A stretch of 64,000 bases of DNA from assembly GCA_014549065.1 (NCBI GenBank), contig JACDOX010000009.1, positions 3,955,310 to 4,019,309 of the forward strand. Direction: 5' to 3'. Both the position numbers and the translations under genes were made by a program. A model generated the notes under the pieces. It had not been told where the DNA came from, searched no databases, and saw only the letters and a program-made list of their open reading frames with translations. This stretch comes from Cardinalis cardinalis. Taxonomy: Eukaryota > Chordata > Aves > Passeriformes > Cardinalidae. This document shows positions 49,282 to 61,500 of the stretch, piece by piece (the stretch's first letter is position 1; each line of letters begins with the position of its first letter).

Positions 49282-52200
49282 CTGTGAATAAACTTCCTCT
49301 GAATGTGTGTGAATCTCCTGTACAGTCTGCAGCTCTTAGCCAGTACNAGGCTAAGGACAGGCTCAGTGTCCAGGCAGGACAGGAGCAGTAGGGCGATTCT
49401 CTAAGGGATTTAGATTACTCTGGAGTTGGGAAAAGAGCCTGCCTCTGNCTGAGGACATAAATTGGGAACTGTACAATGTCCTTTTATGGATTCTTTGTGA
49501 GGTGTGATATAGCTGAAGAATATGCAACCTTTTAAGACAGAGTAACATACCAGGAATCTTTTCAAGTGATTCAGGGAGAGAATTTTGCAGGGTAAAGGTA
49601 AGAGCTGCTCCTCACACCATTTACTGTCNGATTTACAACAGATAACAACATAACCTTTTGGTGTTTTCCAGATGCAAGCTTCCACTGTTTACAAAAAAAC
49701 CACTAGAAGCAATAAAGTCATGCTCATAATTAAAAACTGCTGTGTGTATTAAATGTGTTTTGCAATTAAAAGAAGAAGTTTCAGTTAAGTTTGTCATCAT
49801 CTGCTAGATGCTGGGAGCCTACATAAAATGGTATAGTAATTGCAGATTTATTCTTGTGGACAAATGCTTGGAACTCTAGATCACTGTGCAGCACGGATTG
49901 GTCCCCTGACTGGAATAGTGTTGGGGAGAAAATAAATGGGAATAANGAGTAAAATAATCTCTCATCTCTTAGGTAGTTCCTAATATTCACATATTTATTG
50001 CTATCTTTTCTGTGATGGGGTAGAAAAATTTCCATGTTCCAATGTTCTCTTGAATCATTTACATCTGCTTTAAATGTTTACAAAGGGGAAATAAAAATGT
50101 TGAAGTTAGTTATTAGAATCCATACACATAATACAAAAGAAATTTAATACTAAAATGTACATAGATTTTTTTCTTTTTTTTTCTTTTCATTCAACTCAAG
50201 GGATGCTTATCTGACTTATTGCATATTGACTGATATGAAAAGATGCTCCAATTTCAGGTCAGTCTGTTGGTTTTTTTTTATTCCGTGACTCATGTCTAGT
50301 AGTAGAAAATCTATCTCCAGTTACATGCTTGAGAACAGGTTTACTAAACAGTGCTTTGGAAGANCCTACTCTAAGACATGCTGAGGGTCATTAGCAAACA
50401 AACTGTTAAGTGAACTCCTGTCCTTCCTCTCCCCCAAGTTCAGTCTAAGTCAGACACCCAATCTGCCCTTCCTAGTCTCCAATTCCTTTATGCCCACTGT
50501 AGGTCNCTACACTCCATCCAACCCAATTCCTCCAGACAGGCAATGGATGAGAAAGGCTGAGTTCCACCCTGGCTTGCTGAGAGAAGTAATTCTTTATTGT
50601 GAGTGGAATAGTGCCTACAGTAAGAGGAAAACAGATGCAGACACTACTGAGTGGAGTGGGAGATGCTGTTTGCTTTAAACCCAGAGGGTANGTGTTTTAG
50701 GGATATGCAATCTCATAAGACAGAGCCATTAATTTTTCTGGGAGTCTTTTTAAAAAATACATTTTACAATGGAAAAACAAATAGTCTTGTTTTGCAGCAC
50801 TGGGGAAAAAAAAAAAAAAAGATGAGATCTTTTTTCTGTGTCTTTGTGTTTTTCATGTCTGGTAAACCCCATGATCATTATAAAATGAAATACTTTTCCA
50901 GTTAGGTATGTTGTGATTTTTTTTTCTTGTGTTTCTTCCAAGTGATTCTATTATGTACTTGTAGGTAGAGTTAAGCTTTTTGTTATTTTCCATCAAACCA
51001 AGAAATTGAAGTGGGATGAAACCAGAATAACATGAGTTTAGTTTATGTATTAAAATAAATAGGAAACATTTTTTGTCTATTAGGCTGATAGCAGGAGTAA
51101 AATTAAATTCAGCCATAGAGTGCAGAAGAGCCAGATTAAATCTGTGATGCAGTGTGGTTTGTGAGTGGAAAAGAATGATTCCTGCATATGTTTTACAACA
51201 TCTGAGTGGAAACACTGATTCTGCAGCTTGGGATAGGAAATACAATCAGTGTAGCTGAAGCCAGGCATCTATTTATCTTAAATTAATCATTCTCCAAGTA
51301 GGCAGTTGATATCCTAGTGCTATGTGCCATCCTTTTTACATTCATGCAGCACACATTAAACCAAAGAGCTGTTACTGTAGGAGCTGAAATATATTGCAGA
51401 ACACAGATTGTAAATGTTTAAAAATACACTAACACTTCTGTATGTTCAGTTGGCAATTAAACTGCATTAATATTTTTATATTTTAATACTTACAATTATT
51501 AGACACTTGGAAGCAGATATACTTACAAGTTCTAACAGTTTTCACAAAAAAAAAATTAGTTTTATGATCTTTGAATGGAGAAGAAAAGCTATGGTACANT
51601 TCAAGCTGGAATATTTTTTTGTTTGTGCCATTTAGTTCAATGAAATTTAGTTTCGATTCTCTCCAACACGTCAACAAAAATCTGAGAGTTATTTCTAATG
51701 TTTGAATTTACCTGGAATGGATTGAATAAGAGGAGGACAATTTTTTTTTCTGTTTCAGTTTGGATAAATATAGTTTAATTTAGGAACAAAATAATTCAGT
51801 CAATAGCAATGCTAAAGAGAGAACNGCCTTTGAGGCACAGTTTCTCCAAAGCATTTAAATTTTAATTTCATTCTAAAACAGAGCCTGAGGTTTTGTTGGA
51901 TTTGACCTCAAATGTCATAAGAACAAATGAAATAAAATGATAATTTACTGTGTCCTACTGCAGATGTAGTAATTAGAAGAAACTAAAGGGAAGAGGAGAC
52001 TCATCATTAAGCAAAAAGCAGGAAATTAAGCAGACATTTTCTCTTAAAGCATAATTTTCTTTCTCTTAAGTATTGATGACATCTGACAGTAATTGCCTGC
52101 CAACAGAAGTATTGAAAATGAAAACTTATTTTTGTTGATTCTGAAATCAACAAATTGATTTATTTTCACNGAATTATTTTTTTAATCTTCTTCCAAGTTT

Positions 52201-52484
52201 TCTTTGTTTCTGGTTTTGAATCAAAGCTACTTAGGAAAAAAATGATAGTAGGATTTAGAAATCCTAAATGGCAATTTTAAAGCATTNTTTTATCTTTTAA
52301 TATTTTCAGCAGCTTTTTATCTGTGCCATGCAGTATGTATGCAGACAAATTCTCATTTTACAGGGAATTTTGCATTTGAGCTATGTAAGCTCTCATAGGT
52401 ATTCACTCTCTTCCTATCCTGACCGCTCTTCAGATTTGCCACCCTGTAACAGTTTTGAAGGACTTGACACCCCCAGATTTTGAA

Positions 52485-52705
52485 CCTTCCATGGGAGATT
52501 TTGACTGGACGTTTGGAAGCATCTCTTTACTCAGAGGAGTTGTCAAACACTGGGACAGTCATCCTATAAATCTGGTCCCTATCACCATCCTGTCAGTGTT
52601 TAAGGGGCATTTGGACAATATCCTTAGCAACATATTTGAACTTGGTCAGCCCTTAAGTGGTCAGGACTAGATGATTGTTGCTCTTCTTTCCAGCTGAAGA
52701 ACATT
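52485..52705 (+). mobile_element. CR1 LINE 3' end fragment
   Basis: The sequence TTTGGAAGCATCTCTTTACT, then AGTTGTCAAACACTGGGACA, then GTTTAAGGGGCATTTGGACA and TTGGTCAGCCCTTAAGTGGT matches the C-terminal and 3' region of a CR1 subfamily whose end carries ATTCT repeats. It leads directly into the pentanucleotide array, which marks the true 3' terminus of the insertion. Confidence 0.85.
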
Positions 52706-52850
52706 ATTCTATTCTATTCTATTCTATTCTATTCTATTCTATTCTATTCTATTCTATTCTATTCTATTCTATTCTATTCTATTCTATTCTATTCTATTCT
52801 ATTCTATTCTATTCTATTCTATTCTATTCTATTCTATTCTATTCTATTCT
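52706..52850 (+). repeat. (ATTCT)29 microsatellite at a CR1 3' end
   Basis: Twenty-nine perfect ATTCT copies (145 bp) with no interruption. CR1 copies of this kind normally end in only a few ATTCT units, so this array has expanded in place. It also makes an artefactual open frame of repeated SILFY. Confidence 0.98.
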
Positions 52851-54645
52851 CCAGAGTTTGGAAGTAAGTGGACCTATAAGTGGAACTACTCTATCTGCAA
52901 GGTTTTGAAAAAATGTGTTGTTTAGAGTTTGATGAAAAACCCAAATAAGTGAGTGTCTTTATTTTGACTTTTGGATTTTTTACATATACAAGGATGCTAT
53001 TAANAAAACTGAATATGGATTAAAGGACATTTCCATTTGTTAGGAGCATGTGCCAAGGAAACCACCCTTTAGAAGAGGAAAAATCTACAATGTAATTTTA
53101 TCATCCAGGTAACAAAGCAGGTCAATTGTGACTGAATGTGCAAGGCTGCTTAAAAATCATTGTGGTATTTCTTTTGCTTATGCTGCAGGCTGCTGTCAGA
53201 AAAGGTAGAAAACTTGCAAAATGCAAGTTCTGATGTCAGAAATGGTATCAAAATGCACCTCATTGGGCTGGTCTGCTCTGGTTCTGGTATCTATACAGAG
53301 ATACCACACAGTTGACTGAGGCAGAGCAGAAAATGATTATGTACTCAAATTAGTATTGCAATGGCCAAGTACACTTAAAAGGAGATTAAGATACAGCAGG
53401 TCTGATTTATGAAGATCTACTTGCTTAAAAGACAGCAATAATGAGAGTCCTTTCACCAGACTTGAGACTTTTGAAAAGAGACTTAAATGGAAATGCTGAC
53501 AGATTTAACTACAGCAGTCTTGAATNGACCTACCAAGACATAAAGGGTGTCAGAAGTCTGCAAAGCATTATTACTCACAGTGATGCAAAGAAAATCTTTT
53601 AGTATCCAACTCAAGGAAACTCCTTTTCCATTTGTAGAATGAAAATCACTTAGCTTTTCACGTCCTTAGAAGCAAACTTTGTTTTTGTGATGAAAATGTA
53701 GACTGAATGTGTTTTGCCTACCAGTGATACTTTGAAAGCCAAGGTAGATATGTAGACACACCTTTTAGTAGCAAGAATATCCTTGGCTGTGAGTCTCTTT
53801 CCACTATATAATGAAAGATTTATACTTGTGTGGTCTTTGGTGAATACACGACATCCTGCAGGTAGAAGACTGCAGTATGTCAAAACGAGACAAGNTTCTG
53901 CCAGATCAGAGAGCTTAGATAGCTCAGGTTAGAGTAATTGCATGGCCACAGTCAAGTCTTACATTTCCAGGGCAACTGATTATAAAGTTTTGAATTCTTA
54001 CACTAATTGAAGAATTCTTCCTTATGTCTGAAGTATAAGTGAAGACCTGTTCTGTGAACAGATGGAAATGAAAAGAAAGCTTAGACATATTTACTTCCNC
54101 AAGTTTCATTTTAGCTGTAACATTCATTTGTAATTTTACACTCCAAGAGGAAGCAAGAAATGGTTTATTTTGAAAACATCATATTTACTTTTTGTCCTCT
54201 ACTACATACCTTTCAGACAAGCACAAGGCAAGGCTTTATACATCCACAGCCCAATTTTCAGAATCAGTGAGTACCATAGATTTCTATGACAACATCTGGA
54301 GCTGTATGTCTTAAAATCTCTGAAAAATCAAGCCTTCAGACATTATTGCTTCATTTCCCCAGGCAAATCGTCTCAGAGTACCTCACAAAATGAATCAGAA
54401 GCACAGAGTGCTGCAGTTCAATTTGTACTAACATTTATGTCTTTTGAATGCCAGGATGGCTTTTTAAATGTTTCCTCATAAAACTAAGTCCACTGTCAAC
54501 AGTATTCCTCACTCTGATTAGAGGAAGTACTTTACAGCTTAATAAAATCCTAAACTAAGCAGAGCTGCCAGAGTTTCAGAAGAAAATATGTGAAGCCAGC
54601 CTTGCTTTTTGCTGAGCTATAGAAAAGTCATGGTGNGGCTGAATG

Positions 54646-55760
54646 TGTCTGCTGGGTTTGTGAGGCAAGGTTTCAGTAGCCAGGGGGCTACTGAGGTGGC
54701 TTCTGTGAGATGTTGCTAGAAGCTTCCCCCNTGTCCAACAAAGCCAATGCCAGCCNCCTGCAGACCAGACCCACTGCTGGCCAGGGNCAAACCCATCAGG
54801 GGTGTGGAGGTGCCTTTGGTATAACACATGTAAGAAGTGGGGGGGAAATTGCTGCACAACAGCAACTGCAGCCAGATGAGAGAGGAGTGAGATTACNTGA
54901 AAAAACCCCAGCTCTTCAGACACCAAAGTCAGTGTAGAAGGGGGGGCAAGGCATGCTCCAGGCTCCAGAGCAGGGATTCTCCTGCAGTCTGTGGTGCAGC
55001 CCATGGGGAGTCAGGCTGTGCCCTGTGGCCCATGGAGGTCCATGGTGGAGCAGAGCTCCACAGCAGCCCATGGTGGAAGTCCATGACAGAGCAGGTGGAA
55101 GTCTGAAGGAGTTTGNCACCCCACAGGAAGCCCATGCTAGAGCAAGGTCCCAGCAGGAGCTGGTGGACACGTGGATAGAGGAGCCCTCTCTGGAGCAGGT
55201 TTGCTGGCAGGGCTTCTGAGCCCTTGGAAGGGACCCATGCTGGAGCAGTTAAGGAAGACCTGCANTCTGTGGGAAGAACTCAGAGAAGCTCAAGGAGGAC
55301 TGCCTCTGATGGGAGGGACCCCATCCTGGGGGAGAGACCCCACCCTGGACAAGGGGAAGACTGTGAGGCGTCCTTCCCTGAGGAGGAAGGAGCAGCTAAG
55401 ACGCTTGTGATGAACTGACCACAGCCCCCTTTCCTGTCCTCCAGTGCCACTGGAGTGGAGGAGGTAGAGAATACTGGGAGNGAAATTGAGCCTGTGAAGA
55501 AAGGAGAGGTGGGGAAAGTTGTTTTTTAGATTTAATTTTATTTCTCNTTACCCTACTCTGATCTCATTGTTAGTAAATTCAGTTAATTTCTCCAAATCAA
55601 GTCTGTTTTGCCTGTGACAGTAACAATGATGAACTCACCTTGTCCTTCTCTTGCCCCANGAACTTTTCATTATATTTTTTTCCCCTGTNCAGTTGAGGAG
55701 AGGGAGTACTAGAGTGGGCTTGATGGGCACCAGCTGTCCAGCCACATTCAACCCACCATG
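54646..55760 (+). mobile_element. Solo long ERV LTR (about 1.1 kb, avian ERVL-like), sense to ZNF804B
   Basis: Landmarks in order are GGCTTCTGTGAGATGTTGCT, CAACAAAGCCAATGCCAGCC, CCCATGGAGGTCCATGGTGG, TGGAGCAGGTTTGCTGGCAG, GATGAACTGACCACAGCCCC, TTGAGCCTGTGAAGAAAGGA, AAGTCTGTTTTGCCTGTGAC and ACATTCAACCCACCATG. I recognise this as a widespread long bird LTR. The middle (about 54945-55370) is built of repeated GGAGCAG and CCCATG motifs, giving open frames on both strands that are not genes. The flanks GAATG (54641-54645) and GCATG (55761-55765) match at four of five bases, a good 5-bp target duplication, if the original CA end has become TG. No internal viral genes are present. Ten N bases lie inside. 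Confidence 0.85.
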
Positions 55761-56052
55761 GCATGCAGGTAAACACTATTCTGTCTTTCACCTTGATGTG
55801 AAAACAGCATTTCATGGTAGGCATGCATGTTTTTGTCTCTCACTGCCTGTGGACAAGAAAGGGTAGGTGAAGCTTCCTTTGATAAATTTTTGCAAGGCAT
55901 TAGTAGAACAGTTTACACTAGTGGAATTTCCGTTACTTCTCATAATTTGATCACTTTGATATGCCATGGTGGTTTTGGGGTTTTTTGGGTTTATTTTTTT
56001 GTGGGCTGTTGCCCTTTTGTTTTGAAAAAAGAGTAAAGGGATTCTTTATCAA

Positions 56053-56125
56053 CAATTATACCTGTGAAGTCTTCCTAAGCCACTGTTCCTAAGCCAATTA
56101 TACCTGTGAAGTCTTCCTAAGCCAC
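56053..56125. repeat. Direct duplication, 42-bp period
   Basis: A 31-bp segment (56053-56083, starting CAATTATACCTGTGAAGTCT) recurs exactly at 56095-56125. The CTAAGCCA end also occurs in the 11 bases between, so the unit itself has a nested repeat. Confidence 0.95.
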
Positions 56126-57476
56126 ATGCATCAGGAGGTGTCAGGGTCTCCAACTGAAGTTACAACTTCTACATCCTGCTCAAGTCAGTGCCATCCCTGC
56201 AGCGATGCATATATAAACCTTCTCTGCTTTCTATTAAGGAGAGAAGTAGCAGAAGTCCCAAGATGTGTGTGACATATATTTTTCTGATATAGATTAGGCT
56301 TTGCTTATGCTCGCTTTGTCAGTGACTGCNCAGAAAACCTTTACTAGGGTAGCATTTACATTCCCCTGTCTGGTGGCTCAGATTTACTCAGAACAATATG
56401 TAAAATAATGGCTTTGGTGTGATTACTCCAAGTGTGGCTTTCATCCCAAATATGTCAAAGCCTTTGGTATGGAAACTTGAATGTCGTGATGTAAACATGC
56501 CCCTATTCCAGAGTGGTCCACAAGAATGTCGTATCCTGTAGGTTAGAGCCAGTCTGCTGTTGGCTGCATGTTGTCCAGAAAACAACTTTCTCCATTAGAT
56601 GACCAGCGCAATAGCTGTTTGCATTCTCTCCCTTTATTTTAAGTGAGCACTTTCTGCCATCGAAAGTCTTTCACTTCTCATTCTCAAAATTCCGTATTCT
56701 TCCGCATGCTCCGGTCCAGAGCCCCTTTTGAGAATACTGACAGTGCGTTTGGTGCTGTTCAAATAATAATTTCAGTGGTGACANGTCACCTCCTTCTGCT
56801 AAGTGTCTCCATTCCCTATATGATATGGGCTTGAGCCCATAACAAAACTCTTGTGATTTTACACCTTCAGTTTATAATATATTAATTGTCAGGCTTGAAT
56901 CCAGAAATATAATAGCGTGGTTTTGTATGTGATACCTATATAAACATAGACTATGTATTTGCTAAGGGTAGAGAAGGCAGAGCTCTAGAGAAATAGAGTG
57001 GAGATGAATATACAGCTCTTGTTTATCTGACTGAGCATAATGCACCCAAGATATGAGGCTGTGATGCTCTGCTTGTGGTGGAGAATGTATAATGAATATA
57101 ATGCAAATGTTGTGTGAAGGAAAAACTGAACAACAGCACAATGGTAAAAGTCCTGTCCAGCAGTAAGGANCCACTGCATTGCAACTGAATAAAGCATACA
57201 GAATTATTTACTGGTACATCAGCGCCTTGCAAGGGCAAAACTAGCAGGGTTAGGTAAAGGGGGAGAAACTCACGCCTTTTGTGAGCTTCTCTGGCTCACA
57301 TAGATAAATACCNGACTATGATTTCTCTTGTCAAAAAGGACAAAGATTCAGTCAAAAATATCATGAAAGATCACATAAATTTAGAAGAATTAAAGAAAAT
57401 TGGTAAAGGTACTATTAATCAGTTTATTATGTTGGAAAAAGCCAGATATTGTTTCTGGGGAGAGTTCTGGCTGGAA

Positions 57477-57540
57477 CTGACAAACCTAAGACATAAAGTA
57501 GGTTGTCTGCTGCTGACAAACCTAAGACATAAAGTAGGTT
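57477..57540. repeat. Direct duplication, 36-bp period
   Basis: The 28-bp segment CTGACAAACCTAAGACATAA to AGGTT (57477-57504) recurs exactly at 57513-57540. The period is a multiple of three, so the open frame 57318-57656 carries a 12-residue repeat (LTNLRHKVG). The frame has no other sign of coding. Confidence 0.95.
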
Positions 57541-58299
57541 TAGCTAATGAGACAACTAGAAAAACCAAACTATCCATAATCTGGCCAATCAAGTGGACTC
57601 ACCAGAGAATGACTTCTTGTGTTCTCCAACAAATGGTAAGTGCTCCTTTCTTGTGACCTGTGGTTACATAGGTGATCATGTGTATGGCACTGAGTCCTTT
57701 AGGAATCTCCAAGACTCTAGATACACATAAAAGAACATTTGTGTGTTCATGCAAAGTCTAACATGGCAGGTTAAAAAAGGTGGATGCAGCTGTTCTTCCA
57801 GATGCAAGCTGTGTTCTGTTATCAGTCATGAATTGTGGACTCTGCTTAGATTGCCTAACACTGAATTATAAAGAAAAAAGAATGAATATTCATCCTACCT
57901 TTTGAAACTATGATTTGAAAATATAATTGCTTGTACTACTGGAGAGCCCCATTTGAGGCAAAAATATTCTCTTAGAGGATAGACACATAANATTGAGAAA
58001 CTCACCTGTCAAGTCTCATGAGGTGTAATGGTTACTGATAGTGCACAATGTGATGTCTTCAAGATCAGTGGCTGCACGGGAAGATTTGGTCCCTTAAAGT
58101 GGGCCTATGTCCACTTTAAATCAATGATGTTCCTCTGCCCACATGGTCAAAAGCATTCCCTGNTTTTCCTTTTTTTTCCTTCCCTAAGTTCCTTTAATGG
58201 ACTTGAAATATGTTCTACATGTTGGCAGAATGGGAAAGATGGAAAAAAAGGACAGCATTCAAAGAAGGATTTAGAAAGATTCTCTGGATACGCAGAAGG

Positions 58300-58520
58300 A
58301 TTTTAGGAAGAGCAGCACTCAACAGTGATTGGGGCTGCCAAGGTATCAAGCAGAGCTACTACCACTAGATTAGTAACACTAATGAGGACTAAATGAGGAA
58401 AGGGTGGGCCTGTTGCTAAAAGGGTGGGAAAATTAGTGACAGCAGACAGAGATACAGCTGAGGTGCTCACTGCTGTCTTTGTCTCACAGTTCACTGACTT
58501 GGTGCTAGTGAAATATAACT
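58300..58520 (+). mobile_element. Ancient CR1 ORF2 internal fragment
   Basis: Read in one frame around 58435-58497, the sequence gives VTADRDTAEVLTAVFVSQFT. This corresponds to the CR1 segment before the RT domain, usually close to DKAEVLNAFFASVFT. The preceding CACTCAACAGTGATTGGGGC also resembles CR1. Stops and indels surround it, so it is a fossil. Limits are approximate. Confidence 0.55.
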
Positions 58521-61500
58521 AATCCAGCTTTGATGACAAAGCCCAGGATGTAGCTGATGTGGAAGTGTTTTCTAATGTGAGGAAGCTCTTGCTTTCAGAA
58601 GATGGTATCTCACACTCTTTAATAGTGGTATTTTGGTGGATTTTTGTTAAAAAGATGTTGGCAGATCATGGGAATATCTTAATGCTTCAGAGCTGGTGCA
58701 TCTGTCAAGGAAGTACTTGAAGAATACAGCTTTGATTGTTAAAATATACTGTGATGCACTGAACAGAGTATTAAACATACAAAATACATTTGATTTGAAT
58801 GTTTATGCTAATGCTGGCACAATGAAAGGGTCACAGCAACAGAGACAGCTGGGAGTTAATTCACTGCTGTGCTGTGCATGTCCAATCAACCTGCAAAATA
58901 CACTTCTATCTGATACCTTTATCTTTTTTCCAGTTAATGCTATTCTACTTCTTGCTCAGCCTAATGCCCTACCCTGTATTCATACATCTCTGCAGTAGAC
59001 ACATATTTCTGTAACTCTTTACAGAGTATGGTAAGCCATGCAGCTGATGTTTCAGTTGACGAATTACTTCTTCACTTCACCCATGCCATGTGCAGTGTCT
59101 TCCAGATGCCTTACTGAATCTAGCCTAAGGGCCACCAGTGTGGATTTGTCACAGGAATAGGTGTGTAGCTAACTCAGTTTAGAGACTTGTTACTCTTTCT
59201 TTAGTGAGGGTGGCTGATTCAGCCCCAGGTTTTCCAATCACANATGCTGCCTTTGCAAATACACAGCAGAATAGATCTGCAGAACCTGGGGGAATCAAAT
59301 ACAAATTAATCAGCTTCAACAAATATGGTGTGTATATGGAGGGCTAAAATCTGCTTCATGCAAGTAGTGTGCTCTCAGAAAATGTAGGGTTAAAAAGAGA
59401 TCATTTTCAGGAGAAAAAAAAACCATTTTCAAGAATAAGGAAAATAGTCATTAAAATCAAAGCATAAAGAAGAAACAATAAAAAATGTTAAGAATATGTG
59501 GGAATGTAGAAGAAAGANCATAGAAGAAAAAAGATTTTGGGAGGTTCAGGACTGCTGTAGGAAGTCAAGACATTCACCTCATATGCATGTGCACACCTTT
59601 TTCTCATTTGAATAGCTTGGTGAGCTTGGTGTTAAAAGTAATAACAGNAGCAAAGGAAAGTTTAATCTGTTCATATGGATAAGGCTTTGAGGATCAATAG
59701 CTAAAAAAAGTCCTCTGAAAAGTGAATGCAAATCTTTTACAAGATGTGGGTCAAAATCCAGTTTAGAACTTGAAATACTGAAATCTGCTATAAGACCCAA
59801 ACAAACACGGCAAAACACACAGGAAAAAAAAATACAGTATCATTTTGCTTTTTTTTTTTCTTTCTGTAGTGCGCTTAAATATTTCCAATGTATTTTGTTT
59901 TTTAAAAAAATTAAAGGGAGCCTATTCTTGTGATAGTTTTGTAGTTTGCATAAGAGTCATTAATAACTTATGCACCTTCCAGCCTAGCTTCTTTGTCTGA
60001 CACCTATTCAGCTGTAACTATGAAAAATTACTTGCACACAAAGGCTTTTCAGTCCCTGGAAGTACAGACTGAAGTTGAAACCATTAATTTTTCAGGAAAT
60101 TTAAACTGACTACTTGGCCATTGCCAGATGTATTTTGTAAGGAAGGCTTTTTTCATGAAAAGCCTAGTCTTGCTTGTTCTTTTTCTGCTTTTAGAGTGCT
60201 TTTTAACACCTACATTTGTGGGCCTATGCTAAAAAAGAAGAAAATGGATTTTTTTCCCCCCTCCCTAAAGTATTTAAACAGAATATCTTTTTCTGAATGT
60301 CTTATTCTTTCTCATGGAACTATTGGGCAGCAGAAGCTCCAATGTCTGAACATTATTCTGAATCCATCTTGTCTTTAGGGCTGATCTAAGCTATTACAGA
60401 AGATGAAATGGTAAAAATATCATACTATCAGCACCAATAAAATCATTTGTGCTATTCCTTTTTTCNCTGGCAAAGAATTGAATGACAGCACTACCCAGTT
60501 GTTCAGGTCTTGAAAAGGTCTGAAGCCCTGTTTTTTGTTTCAAAATAATATTCCTTGAAATTAATTTGGACTTTGTCTTTATATTGCAGGTCAAGAAAGC
60601 CTTAAATTTAGAANTCAAGGCTGTAAAGCTAAAATATCTCAGAAAGGGCAAGCACAGGGTCATTTCAAAACCTATTGACCATGAATAAGAAATACCTTAA
60701 GAAATAAACAAGGATATCCTTTCTATTTTCTTTGATATGATTTACAAAGGTCTCCAGAAAACCTTTTTATTGCTCTCTCAGTATATTAAAGAAATGTTTT
60801 TTCTCATAACAAAGTTTTTGTCATTTGATTTCACTTTTTATCCACTTTTTAAAGTTACTTTCTAGTTGATAGGTTTTCCCATGATGCAATTAGTATTAGA
60901 ATTAAAAAGTAAGGTTATGACAAATATTAGTTTTTCAGAATTACTTCTTGAAAATTTTTCTTATATTAACTCTTTAGTCAAAANCTTAGAAAAGGGATTA
61001 GTAAAAATGGATTTAATGAACTTTCCACTGACTGTCTGTAAGACTTGCTTAGCAAATTACTCTGTGTGGCATAATTTCACTTATGTATTGATTTCAAAGT
61101 CTGTGAAGTTGAATGGACTTGAAATGAGTGTTGATCTTTTGTAGNGCTTTGTTGAATAGCATCATACAATATGTTCAGGCAGTTTGGTTCATTAGAGCCT
61201 ATAAATAAAATACTGCAGTAATCTCAAAAATTAAGTAAATCCTGAATGACAGAGANTGAATTTAGTTTAGGTTGAGAAAGTGCTGAAAAGCAATGCTCAA
61301 AAGTTTCTTCATGTTGTTGATCCTCACTGTGTTCTTAAGAAAGGGACATCACTCTTTTTTTNTTTCAGGGGGCCCCCTTCCATTCTGAGTTTTTGCTGAC
61401 TGGATTAAATCTTACAACCATGTGTAGATAGTCAGAAGTAAAANAGTCCATCTAATGTTATAAATGGTAGATTACATATTCAAAACCAAGCTGATGTGGA

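Noticed and set aside
52675..52908. Open frame with repeated SILFY residues
   Set aside because: It is the translation of the ATTCT microsatellite at a CR1 end.
54576..55418. Several overlapping open frames on both strands
   Set aside because: They lie inside the LTR at 54646-55760 and reflect its repeated GGAGCAG-type units.
57318..57656. 112-codon frame with a 12-residue internal repeat
   Set aside because: The repeat comes from a recent 36-bp DNA duplication. The rest has no motif, and intron position and AT-rich codon use argue against coding.
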